Origin: Patescibacteria group bacterium
GTDB taxonomy: Bacteria > Patescibacteriota > Gracilibacteria > UM-FILTER-43-11
Assembly (NCBI GenBank): GCA_029260955.1
Contig: JAJDCF010000027.1
Span: 1-23,174, forward strand
Direction: 5' to 3'
Length of the DNA: 23,174 nt
Shown here: positions 8,080-14,523 of the stretch, piece by piece
Numbering within the stretch: the stretch's first letter is position 1
Layout of the letters: each line of letters starts with the position of its first letter
Position numbers and translations under genes: made by a program
Notes under the pieces: model-generated
Told to the model about the DNA's origin: nothing
Databases searched by the model: none
Seen by the model: only the letters and a program-made list of their open reading frames with translations

Positions 8080-8101
8080 CCAGTTCGATCCCCCCTGTTG
8101 T

Positions 8102-9973
8102 TCAGTTCTTGCTGATGGTGACGGAGTTCACCAGGTGGACATCTAGGGCGTACCCGTTGGTCCAGTCGAAGGACGAAACGCTGTCCGCGATACTGTAGAT
8201 ATGCGCATCGGCCGAGTGGTCGGACCAGATGATGTTCCTGTAGGGCAGCTCTACTGCCTGAAAGAAACTCACCTCCATGAAGAGTCCTTCTGTGAAGACC
8301 GAGCTCACGAGCTTGGCCGTGTTGGGAGTGGTGTCCGCCGTCTTGCCCGAAACCGGCAGACCCTCATCGCCCGGATCGAGCCAGGTGGTGATCGAGTCAT
8401 TCGTCTCTGACCCGGTGACCGTGGCCTTCAAGCTGTAGGTCTGCGTTGAGCCGGCAGAAACCACCTCCTCGCTGATGAAGCTGACGATGATCTTCGAGGT
8501 AGTTGGCGATGCGCCTCCAGTGAGGTCGTTGCCGTTTGCGTCGAAGATTTTTGCGTTGACGATCAACGTGCTGCCGCGGTACATCTTGAGGTTGGTGAGC
8601 TTCAGGCTGCCGTTTGCGTTGGAGTCCAGTGGGCTGATCTCGTAGACCAACCGTGCAAATCCTGCAGACCCGGCGCTGTGAGCTGTCACCGCAATACCGA
8701 TCAAGATGCGTTCGCCGTTGCCCAACGTTGGATTGATGGACACGTTGTTGAACTGTACCTTGGTCTTCCGTACCGTGTTGACGGGTACATTGGCTTGTGA
8801 CTCCATCAGCTGGAGGTCGTCCAGGACGAGCCTGAACAGCTGACCCGAAAGCCCCTCGCCGATCATAGCGAAAGTCGACACGTCGTAGTTGATGCTCACC
8901 TCTAGTCCGTTGCCGGTCTCGTCGTAGCAGTTGAGGCCAGTGAACTGAACAACACCATTGCTGTCCAGCTGCCCCGCGAAGAAGGTGGAGTTGCCGGAAC
9001 CCGAAGGCGGTGGGCAGGATACCCAGACCTGAGCAATCGCTTGCGTCGGCTGAGGCCCTGTTCCCTCTCCGTTGGGCTCGTTGATGAACTTGAGCTTGTT
9101 CAGCGGGTTGCTCACGGAGGTGCCATGAACCAGGTAGCGCACGGACAGCATCTCGGTTTGACCCGCGATGGCGATCCGGTTGCTGTGGTTGATGGTCTCG
9201 ATCGCGATACTGAAGCCGCTTTGCAATTCCGGGAACTCGGCGTGCGCCATCATGGCATCCATGAAGCAGGAGCTGGCCGTGTCGCCGGGGCCGAAGTAGC
9301 CCGTGGGGCTGCCGTCTTGGTTGACGTAGCCCTTGGTGAGCTCGAGCTTGGTGGCCGCCTCGACGTAGTCGAAGAACCAGGTGTCGAGCATCACGTCAAA
9401 GTAGGTCTCCATGGCGGGAGGCGTGAAGCCTTCGAGGCCGTTGATGCCCACGATGACAAACTTCGAGCCTTCGGCCCGATTCAAAGTGTCTTCTGGCCTG
9501 AACTCCACATCGGTGTTGACGAACCCGTACTCTGCTGCGGCCTCGATGGCCACGTAGTACTCGTGATTGCTGGGCACGTCGGGGAAGGTCTGACCTTTCG
9601 GGACGTACTTCTCCAGGTCGATGAGCTTGCTCATGAACTGGTGAGTGAATTCGCCACGGACCAGCGGGTAGCACTCTTGGCTGAGATCGTTGCAGTAGCA
9701 CTGCCCGCCCTCTTGACAGAGTGCCTCGTAGCCTTCGGAGCAGTTGCAGTCGGTGTCTGCTTCGCAGCCGACCTCGACGGGCACCTCGGTGGTCTCCGTC
9801 TTCAGGCATAGGCACTGGTTGCTATCGCAACTGGCCTCGTAGTCGGTCGGACACGTGCAATCAGCGGCTTCTTCGCAGGAGTCGCCGGTGAAAATGGCCG
9901 GTTGACCAAGCTTGGTTCTGCCGCCACACGCGGCCAGAATTATCAAAACACACGCCAAATAAATTCTTCTCAT
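8102..9973 (-). CDS. SLH-domain surface lipoprotein, unit B
   Basis: 623 residues. Lipobox LAAC with Cys16. Residues 32-100 carry the same Cys-rich blocks as unit A plus a third (DCNCSEGYEALC, QCYC). Two SLH-like repeats follow at about 128-245: FPDVPSNHEYYVAIEAAAEYG with RPEDTLNRAEGSKF, and YFDVMLDTWFFDYVEAAT with YFGPGDTASSCF. The next domain shares GTSxxNPL and FTGLNCY with units C and D. The C-terminal half is beta-rich and ends in an IIWSDHSADAHIY / DWTNGYALDVHL segment. Stop codon UGA. Likely exported, lipid-anchored and able to bind wall polymer through SLH. Much longer than the other three units; it may represent the fuller architecture from which they differ. Function beyond that unknown. 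Confidence 0.78.
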   Translation of the reverse strand: MRRIYLACVLIILAACGGRTKLGQPAIFTGDSCEEAADCTCPTDYEASCDSNQCLCLKTETTEVPVEVGCEADTDCNCSEGYEALCQEGGQCYCNDLSQECYPLVRGEFTHQFMSKLIDLEKYVPKGQTFPDVPSNHEYYVAIEAAAEYGFVNTDVEFRPEDTLNRAEGSKFVIVGINGLEGFTPPAMETYFDVMLDTWFFDYVEAATKLELTKGYVNQDGSPTGYFGPGDTASSCFMDAMMAHAEFPELQSGFSIAIETINHSNRIAIAGQTEMLSVRYLVHGTSVSNPLNKLKFINEPNGEGTGPQPTQAIAQVWVSCPPPSGSGNSTFFAGQLDSNGVVQFTGLNCYDETGNGLEVSINYDVSTFAMIGEGLSGQLFRLVLDDLQLMESQANVPVNTVRKTKVQFNNVSINPTLGNGERILIGIAVTAHSAGSAGFARLVYEISPLDSNANGSLKLTNLKMYRGSTLIVNAKIFDANGNDLTGGASPTTSKIIVSFISEEVVSAGSTQTYSLKATVTGSETNDSITTWLDPGDEGLPVSGKTADTTPNTAKLVSSVFTEGLFMEVSFFQAVELPYRNIIWSDHSADAHIYSIADSVSSFDWTNGYALDVHLVNSVTISKN

Positions 9974-10139
9974 ACTAGTACTTTCGCTTCCGGATTGAGT
10001 TGGGTTGTGTTGGGTTGAGTTGAAAATTGAACTGGGGGAATCGATTCCCCTTGCCTTCTCAGCCTTCCCGTATGGAAAGCATTGAAGGATAGAAAAGGAT
10101 GTCCCAGTTCAAAAAACTGTGTTTTGAAAGAGCAATAGG
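9974..10139 (-). ncRNA. Structured 5' leader RNA, unit B
   Basis: Leader of about 165 nt: boxA-like GCTCTTT (10127-10133), small hairpin CAAAAC/GTTTTTTG, P1 TTGAACTGGG (core 10103-10110) with CCCAGTTCAA (core 10029-10036) enclosing 66 nt, P2 CCTTC/GAAGG with CTTTCC/GGGAAG inside, and P3 GGGGAA-TCGA-TTCCCC, a perfect palindrome in DNA. The first 45 nt differ from unit A at one position. A 50-nt CAA-rich stretch separates the fold from the ATG. Confidence 0.65.
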
Positions 10140-10145
10140 TATGTT

Positions 10146-10173
10146 ATTTTAACATATTATTCCTTATTGTCAA
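10146..10173 (-). promoter_or_regulatory. Unit B promoter
   Basis: TTGACA, 16-nt spacer, TAAAAT, followed 12 nt later by the boxA-like GCTCTTT. Confidence 0.75.
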
Positions 10174-10196
10174 AGGAAAGTCGTATAAGCAAAGAA

Positions 10197-10236
10197 CCAC
10201 CCTCCAAACGACGCGCAATGCGAAGTCGGAGGATGG
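10197..10236 (-). terminator. Unit C terminator hairpin
   Basis: CCATCCTCC pairs with GGAGGGTGG (one G-U), followed by TTCTTT. The block from hairpin to stop codon is nearly identical to that of unit D, one difference over about 65 nt. Confidence 0.65.
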
Positions 10237-10251
10237 CCTCGGGTGATTCCC

Positions 10252-11301
10252 CTAGTTGATGGTCAATGTCGGGTTGTCGGCCTGGGTACCTGCCGGTCCA
10301 CGCCTGAGGGCGACAGCGCCGCCTGGATCGATACCGATCCGCCCCTTTGCACCTGCTCCGTTTGGATCTGGATCCGCCTGAAGCTGGAGTTCCACTGGTC
10401 CGCCTCCTTGTTTGTAACAGTTGAGACCGGTGAAATCCGCAAACCCTACCGCGATAGGTAGGCTATTTGGAACGAAACCTCCTCCGGTGGGAAGCCCGTG
10501 ACGGAAGATCGCTGCCTCGAAAGCTAGGGTCGGCTCTGGGATGGTGAAGTTCACCGGGTTCGTATGGTGGTTGACCAGGCGAATGCTCGTGAGAGGGTTG
10601 TTCAGAGAAGTGTTGTACAGGTAGTACTTCGTGGTAGCGATTGCTCCACCTCCACTTCCGACGGTGTCGTCGGGAGTGTTCTCGATGACGACGGCGTAGA
10701 AGTCGCCCGGATTGGGCATCTTGTCCTTCACCGCCTGCGCGAAACAGGTGGTGGTAGGAGCACTCGGCTGGAAGAATGGTACCGGAGGATCGTTGGGGTC
10801 GTCTGGGTCGTCGAACTCAACAATCTTCAGCCATACAGCCTGGTCCACATCCGAAAATGCGGGATGTCCGGTTGGAACGTCCTGGAAGGACTCCACCAGC
10901 AAGGGTGTGTAGCCTGGCATCTGCTGTGGGACCTGGTTGACGGCCATCTTGATGAACTCGTCATGTAGAACGGGATTGTTGGTCCCGCAACCCGACGAGA
11001 ACAAGTTAGTGCAGGTGTCGTTGAACATAGTTGCGATGTCATCGGCAGTCATGTCCGGGCAAGGATTGCTCCCGCCCATGCCACCTTGGCCACCTTCGCC
11101 AGCCGTACCAGTGCCACCTGCTCCAGCGTTTCCGCCGGTGCTTGTGGTGCCAGCTGTTCCGCCTCCTTCACCAGCATTGCCGCCGATGTTGGTTGCCCCG
11201 GCTGTTCCGCCAGTACCAGCATCGGCACCATCTGCCGATATGAATTCACTACCGCACCCAAATAGGACGACAGTGAGACACAACGCAATTACAATACGCA
11301 T
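10252..11301 (-). CDS. Surface lipoprotein with Gly/Ala-rich linker and SLH-like region, unit C
   Basis: 349 residues from the ATG at 11301. This start puts a signal peptide (MRIVIALCLTVVLFGC) at the N-terminus with lipobox Cys16; the longer frame from 11364 would prepend a basic stretch and run into the leader RNA. Residues ~20-80 are low-complexity Gly-Ala-Thr sequence with repeated GGNAGEGGG-like units. Next comes a degenerate SLH-like stretch (FQDVPTGHPAFSDVDQAVWLKIVE, then FFQPS). The C-terminal domain (VIENTPDDTVGSGGG, NTSLNNPLTSIRLVN, FTGLNCY, RIGIDPGG, TQADNPTLTIN) is closely matched in unit D. Weak Shine-Dalgarno AGAGAG; stop TAG. GC-richer than the housekeeping genes. Function unknown beyond surface location. 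Confidence 0.75.
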   Translation of the reverse strand: MRIVIALCLTVVLFGCGSEFISADGADAGTGGTAGATNIGGNAGEGGGTAGTTSTGGNAGAGGTGTAGEGGQGGMGGSNPCPDMTADDIATMFNDTCTNLFSSGCGTNNPVLHDEFIKMAVNQVPQQMPGYTPLLVESFQDVPTGHPAFSDVDQAVWLKIVEFDDPDDPNDPPVPFFQPSAPTTTCFAQAVKDKMPNPGDFYAVVIENTPDDTVGSGGGAIATTKYYLYNTSLNNPLTSIRLVNHHTNPVNFTIPEPTLAFEAAIFRHGLPTGGGFVPNSLPIAVGFADFTGLNCYKQGGGPVELQLQADPDPNGAGAKGRIGIDPGGAVALRRGPAGTQADNPTLTIN

Positions 11302-11457
11302 TATAGCGTCTCTCTTTCTTTTTTGGCCCTTTCTTAAGGGGCGCGTGAGAACTGGGGGAATCATCTCCCCACTACCTCGCAGTATTCCACCATGGAAATT
11401 TTGAGGATCGGAAGAAGATGTCCCAGTTCAAATTACTATTTGTCAAAGAGCAGGGTA
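11302..11457 (-). ncRNA. Structured 5' leader RNA, unit C
   Basis: Leader of about 156 nt: boxA-like GCTCTTT (11445-11451), small hairpin CAAAT-AGTA-ATTTG, P1 GAACTGGG (11422-11429) with CCCAGTTC (11349-11356) enclosing 65 nt, P2 CCTC/GAGG with TTCCA-TGG-TGGAA inside, and P3 GGGGA/TCCCC. Sequence between the helices differs from A and B while the helices are kept. Confidence 0.65.
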
Positions 11458-11463
11458 TATTAT

Positions 11464-11491
11464 ATTGTACTATTTAACTCCCCGAAGTCAA
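11464..11491 (-). promoter_or_regulatory. Unit C promoter
   Basis: TTGACT, 16-nt spacer, TACAAT, with boxA-like GCTCTTT 12 nt downstream. A TATAAT also overlaps nearby, but only TACAAT keeps the spacing of the other units. Confidence 0.7.
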
Positions 11492-11524
11492 GGCTATCTT
11501 TATTCTCGCAAATATAGCAAAGAA

Positions 11525-11564
11525 CCACCCTCCGAACGACGCGCAATGCGAAGTCGGAGGATGG
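11525..11564 (-). terminator. Unit D terminator hairpin
   Basis: CCATCCTCC pairs with GGAGGGTGG after the unit D stop, followed by TTCTTT; nearly identical to the unit C terminator. Confidence 0.65.
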
Positions 11565-11579
11565 CCTCGGGTGATTCCC

Positions 11580-12587
11580 CTAGTTGACCGTGATGGTGGG
11601 GTTGTCCGCTTGGGTCCCACCGGGTCCACGTCTGACGACGAGGGTGCTCGGATCGATGCCGATCCGTGCCTTCTGGCCTGCCCCATTGATGTCGGGGTCG
11701 ACCTGGAGCTGTACTTCCATGGGCCCGCCTGCCTGGTTGTAGCAGTCGAGCGTGTTGAAGTCCGCGGCTCCTGCCGTGAGAGGCAGATTGTGCGGAGTGA
11801 AGCTCCCTCCTGTTGGCACTTCACAGCGGAAGATCACAGCTTCGAGAGCCGTGGTCGACTGCGGGACGGTGAAGTCCGCCGTCAGGTTACTGACCAAACG
11901 CACGAGCTGCGTGAGGTGGTTGGCCTGTGAGGTGCCGTACACGTCGTACTTGGTTGTCGCAACCGCTCCGCCTCCACTTCCGACGGTGTCATCGGGAGTG
12001 TTCTCGATGACGATGGCGTAGATGGTCGGGAGGGCGTTCATATCAGCAACCAGATCTTCGACCCAACACTTCTCGCTGGGATCGTCGGGGAAGAAGTTGT
12101 TGTCGGGCTGAATGAGCTCGAGCCACAACGCCTTCTCCGCTGGCGAGGTCAGTGAAACATCCGCGAAGGATGCAGAAACCGGATCCGTGTAGCCCTGAAG
12201 CTTCTCGGAAACCTGGTCTACCACAGCCGCAATGGTCGCACTGCGGGGAGCCTCGGTGGCGCCATCGCAGTTCGTGGAGCTGAAGATGGCAGTACAAGAC
12301 TTGCCAAGCTCCTCCGCAACCTGGTCGTAGGTCCAGACGTCCGTGCAGCTTTCGCCGCCCATGCCACCTTGGCCACCTTCGCCAGCGTTGCCGCCGGTTC
12401 CAGTGTTGCCACCACCTGCATTACCGCCGGTGTTGGTGTTGCCGGCCGTACCTCCACCTTCGCCAGCGTTGCCGCCGGTTCCAGTAGTTGGGTCAGCTCC
12501 CTCGAACGCATCGAGGCGTAGTAACTCAGCGCATCCCAGAGGGGACACGATGAGGCAGAGCATCATGGAAATATTTCGAATCTTCAT
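11580..12587 (-). CDS. Surface lipoprotein with Gly/Asn-rich linker and SLH-like region, unit D
   Basis: 335 residues. Signal peptide with Cys19 in a PLGC lipobox. Residues ~27-80 are repeats of GTGGNAGEGGG type. A degenerate SLH-like stretch follows (ASFADVSLTSPAEKALWLELIQ, then FFPDDPSEKC). The C-terminal domain parallels unit C step by step: VIENTPDDTVGSGGG, TSQANHLTQLVRLVS, FNTLDCY, RIGIDPST, TQADNPTITVN. A clear Shine-Dalgarno AGGAG sits 8 nt before the ATG; stop TAG. C and D look like a recent duplication with diverging middles. Most promoter-proximal of the four units, next to ung. Function unknown; lipid-anchored surface protein inferred. Confidence 0.77.
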   Translation of the reverse strand: MKIRNISMMLCLIVSPLGCAELLRLDAFEGADPTTGTGGNAGEGGGTAGNTNTGGNAGGGNTGTGGNAGEGGQGGMGGESCTDVWTYDQVAEELGKSCTAIFSSTNCDGATEAPRSATIAAVVDQVSEKLQGYTDPVSASFADVSLTSPAEKALWLELIQPDNNFFPDDPSEKCWVEDLVADMNALPTIYAIVIENTPDDTVGSGGGAVATTKYDVYGTSQANHLTQLVRLVSNLTADFTVPQSTTALEAVIFRCEVPTGGSFTPHNLPLTAGAADFNTLDCYNQAGGPMEVQLQVDPDINGAGQKARIGIDPSTLVVRRGPGGTQADNPTITVN

Positions 12588-12742
12588 CAGCGTCTCTCCT
12601 CGCGATTTATAACCCTACGGGCTACGCAAATTGAGTTGGGGGAATCATTTCCCCACTCCCTCTCAGTACTCCAACATGGAAACTTTGAGGATCAGGAAGG
12701 AATGTCCCAACTCAAAAGAACAAATTTTAAAAGAGCAATAGG
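12588..12742 (-). ncRNA. Structured 5' leader RNA, unit D
   Basis: Leader of about 155 nt: boxA-like GCTCTTT (12730-12736), P1 TTGAGTTGGG (core 12706-12713) with CCCAACTCAA (core 12633-12640) enclosing 65 nt, P2 CCTC/GAGG with TTCCA-TGT-TGGAG inside, and P3 GGGGAA-ATGA-TTCCCC. Compared with A-C, P1 has two base pairs changed on both strands (A-U to G-C, C-G to U-A), so pairing is preserved although sequence is not. Confidence 0.7.
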
Positions 12743-12748
12743 AGTATT

Positions 12749-12776
12749 ATTATACTCTATTTCTTAAAAAACGCAA
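12749..12776 (-). promoter_or_regulatory. Unit D promoter
   Basis: TTGCGT, 16-nt spacer, TATAAT, then 12 nt to the boxA-like GCTCTTT. The -35 ends 7 nt from the ung stop codon and marks the right edge of the island. Confidence 0.7.
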
Positions 12777-12783
12777 GTGATTC

Positions 12784-13449
12784 TTAGGCCCAGTCAATTT
12801 CCGGCAAATTGTGCGATTTTAGGTACTCATTTGCCTTCGAAAAGTGCTTTGATCCAAAGAACCCTCGATGAGCCGATAAAGGTGAAGGATGCGGTGATTT
12901 TAGAACAAGATGTTTGGTTTCGTCGATCATCCAGGCCTTGTTACCGGCATAGGCACCCCAAAGCATAAATACAACGTGCTCCTTTTTTTCAGAAATCAAC
13001 CGTATGACTTCATCAGTAAATGTTTCCCATCCCTTCTTCTGATGTGAGCCAGCCATATGTGCGATTACAGTAAGCGTGGCATTCAGCAAAAAAACACCCT
13101 GCTGTGCCCAATGTTCAAGATTGCCATGATCCGGCCGCTTTGTGCCAATGTCTGATTCGATTTCTTTGTAAATATTCACCAGTGAAGGAGGTGTGGGAAT
13201 ACCTTTGTTGACCGAAAAACATAACCCGTGCGCCTGCCCAGGACCATGGTATGGATCCTGCCCCAGGATCACCACTTTTACCTTGTCTAAGGGGCACAAA
13301 TCAAAAGCTTTAAAGATGTTTTTAGGTGGTGGAAAAACTTTTTTTGATTTGTATTCCTCGCGTACTAAATTCGTCAGCTCCTCAAAATAGGGCTTATTGA
13401 ACTCCTCCTGGAGTAAATCCTTCCACGATTGTTCAATCTTCACATCCAT
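12784..13449 (-). CDS. ung: Uracil-DNA glycosylase, family 1
   Basis: Removes uracil from DNA as the first step of base excision repair. Motif A is intact: ILGQDPYHGP, catalytic Asp at residue 65. The Phe of the uracil pocket is in LCFSV, LLNATLTV replaces the usual LLLNTVLTV, and the C-terminal HPSPLSAHRGFFG carries the catalytic His. About 221 residues, normal length. The ATG at 13449 is preferred over an in-frame TTG one codon earlier. It begins right at the stop of the upstream membrane-protein gene (TAG at 13453), so the two are probably translated from one message. Confidence 0.95.
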   Translation of the reverse strand: MDVKIEQSWKDLLQEEFNKPYFEELTNLVREEYKSKKVFPPPKNIFKAFDLCPLDKVKVVILGQDPYHGPGQAHGLCFSVNKGIPTPPSLVNIYKEIESDIGTKRPDHGNLEHWAQQGVFLLNATLTVIAHMAGSHQKKGWETFTDEVIRLISEKKEHVVFMLWGAYAGNKAWMIDETKHLVLKSPHPSPLSAHRGFFGSKHFSKANEYLKSHNLPEIDWA

Positions 13450-13452
13450 CAA

Positions 13453-13950
13453 CTACAAGGTCATTGATCCAAAGGTATTTGCTATAAAAACTCCAACGTA
13501 ATATGAAAGAATAACTACGACTATGGCAATTCCCCAATGCTCTCCGATCATTCTTAGCTTTGATTCTCCACGCCAACTGGCAATCATTATGCTGATTATG
13601 GCGAGTAAAAACAAAGCCCATACAATACTGACCATGATAGCCATTTTGAGGTCGAATAGGAGTACGGGAATAGAAAAGGTCAGGGCAAAAACAAGTTTAG
13701 CAAGAAAGGTCGCCCAAGTAGATTCCCATATTTCAAGTTGCTTGTTTTCCTTGGAGGATTTTTCGGAAAGATGAATTCCAAAGGCATCTGACATGGCATC
13801 AGCAACTGCAATTGTAAGTATTCCACCCAAAACCGCCAGTGTGGATTGAGTTCCTGAATAAAGCCCCACCATCAATCCTAAAGTGGTTACGATGCCTGAG
13901 GCAACTCCGAAGCTTAGGCCCTTGGCGTAAGAAAGTTTAATTTTTTGCAT
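13453..13950 (-). CDS. VIT1/CCC1-like membrane protein (putative Fe/Mn transporter family)
   Basis: 165 residues from ATG 13950, chosen because an extended -10 lies just upstream; the longer frame to 14007 would include the promoter. The opening SYAKGLSFGVASGIVTTLGLMVGLYSG and the ADAMSDAFGIHLSEKSSKE segment fit the first helix and loop of the VIT/CCC1 family, which moves iron or manganese across membranes. Four to five hydrophobic helices are visible. It is shorter than typical members (over 220 residues) and lacks the extended cytoplasmic metal-binding domain, so substrate is uncertain. Stop abuts ung. Confidence 0.65.
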   Translation of the reverse strand: MQKIKLSYAKGLSFGVASGIVTTLGLMVGLYSGTQSTLAVLGGILTIAVADAMSDAFGIHLSEKSSKENKQLEIWESTWATFLAKLVFALTFSIPVLLFDLKMAIMVSIVWALFLLAIISIMIASWRGESKLRMIGEHWGIAIVVVILSYYVGVFIANTFGSMTL

Positions 13951-13972
13951 ACTTATGAAGTAATGTAGCTGA

Positions 13973-13981
13973 ATTATAGCA
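13973..13981 (-). promoter_or_regulatory. Extended -10 promoter of VIT-like/ung pair
   Basis: Minus strand TGCTATAAT (TGnTATAAT) with a predicted 15-20 nt leader to the ATG at 13950. Confidence 0.5.
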
Positions 13982-14001
13982 CAGACTCTTGATGATCTGT
14001 C

Positions 14002-14030
14002 TTGCAATTTTATACCTGTTTCTCTAAACT
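14002..14030 (+). promoter_or_regulatory. tRNA-Ser promoter
   Basis: TTGCAA, 17-nt spacer, TAAACT, ending 11 nt before the tRNA 5' end. Confidence 0.5.
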
Positions 14031-14041
14031 TTGTGACGCGC

Positions 14042-14131
14042 GGAGGGATGGCAGAGTGGTCGAATGCGGCAGTCTTGAAAACTGTTAGGCCCGTAAGGGT
14101 CTCCAGGGTTCGAATCCCTGTCCCTCCGCCA
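14042..14131 (+). tRNA. tRNA-Ser (anticodon UGA)
   Basis: 90-nt class II tRNA. Acceptor GGAGGGA pairs with TCCCTCC, discriminator G, and CCA is encoded. The anticodon loop CTTGAAA gives UGA, which reads UCN serine codons (not the UGA stop). The long variable arm GGCCC-GTAA-GGGTC is typical of tRNA-Ser. The T arm CAGGGTTCGAATCCCTG is perfect. Confidence 0.97.
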
Positions 14132-14142
14132 GCTGATCTAGA

Positions 14143-14523
14143 TTAAGCCTTCTTTTTGAAATTGAGAGATAGAGAATTTACACAGAATCTTTTTCCGGTT
14201 GGATTTGGACCGTCATCAAAAACGTGCCCAAGGTGTCCCCCACAGTTTTTACAGTAAATTTCGGTGCGTATCGTTCCCAAAGAATCATCCTCACGAGCGC
14301 CAACGGTTTCTTTGCCATCATAAAAACTTGGCCAACCACAACCTGAGTCATACTTGGTGTCCGACGGGAAAAGTTCCGCGTCACAAGCCATGCAGTGGTA
14401 CATGCCATCTTCTTTTGTCATCAAATACTTACCGGAACCTGCTGGCTCTGTACCTTTTTTACGCAGAATATGGTACTGCTCAGGAGTTAAGTCAATTCGC
14501 CATTGGGCATCCGATTTTTCCAT
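14143..14523 (-). CDS. msrB: Peptide methionine-R-sulfoxide reductase
   Basis: Reduces methionine-R-sulfoxide in proteins. 126 residues from the ATG at 14523, which overlaps the stop of the upstream SH3-SLH-CAP gene as TAATG and suggests coupled translation; an in-frame GTG lies three codons earlier. Zinc-binding CxxC pairs at residues 44/47 and 91/94, SGCGWPSFYDG with the likely resolving Cys62, and the catalytic Cys114 in KRFCVNS are all present. The segment after GTE is AGSGKY rather than the usual PFTGxY. No signal peptide, so it acts in the cytoplasm. It probably depends on thioredoxin, and so on trxB at 461. Confidence 0.95.
   Translation of the reverse strand: MEKSDAQWRIDLTPEQYHILRKKGTEPAGSGKYLMTKEDGMYHCMACDAELFPSDTKYDSGCGWPSFYDGKETVGAREDDSLGTIRTEIYCKNCGGHLGHVFDDGPNPTGKRFCVNSLSLNFKKKA

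Noticed and set aside
9041..9811. 256-codon open frame on the plus strand opposite unit B
   Set aside because: It is antisense to a lipoprotein with recognisable SLH and Cys-rich modules; long antisense frames are expected in GC-rich DNA.
10029..10045. GGGGAATCGATTCCCC as a transposon terminal repeat
   Set aside because: No transposase and no target-site duplication visible. The copies lie in leaders with preserved RNA pairing. Kept only as an alternative reading of the flanking complementarity.
10937..11404. Plus-strand proline-rich open frame opposite the unit C linker
   Set aside because: Mirror of the Gly-rich linker repeats and continuing through the leader RNA; no start signals.
11070..12505. 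CRISPR-like or tandem repeat array in the C and D linkers
   Set aside because: The repeats are in-frame codons for Gly/Ala/Asn-rich linkers with irregular length, and there are no spacers.
6970..12776. Integron gene-cassette array (same-direction genes separated by hairpins)
   Set aside because: No RYYYAAC/GTRRRRY core sites, no integrase, and each unit has its own promoter, unlike promoterless integron cassettes.
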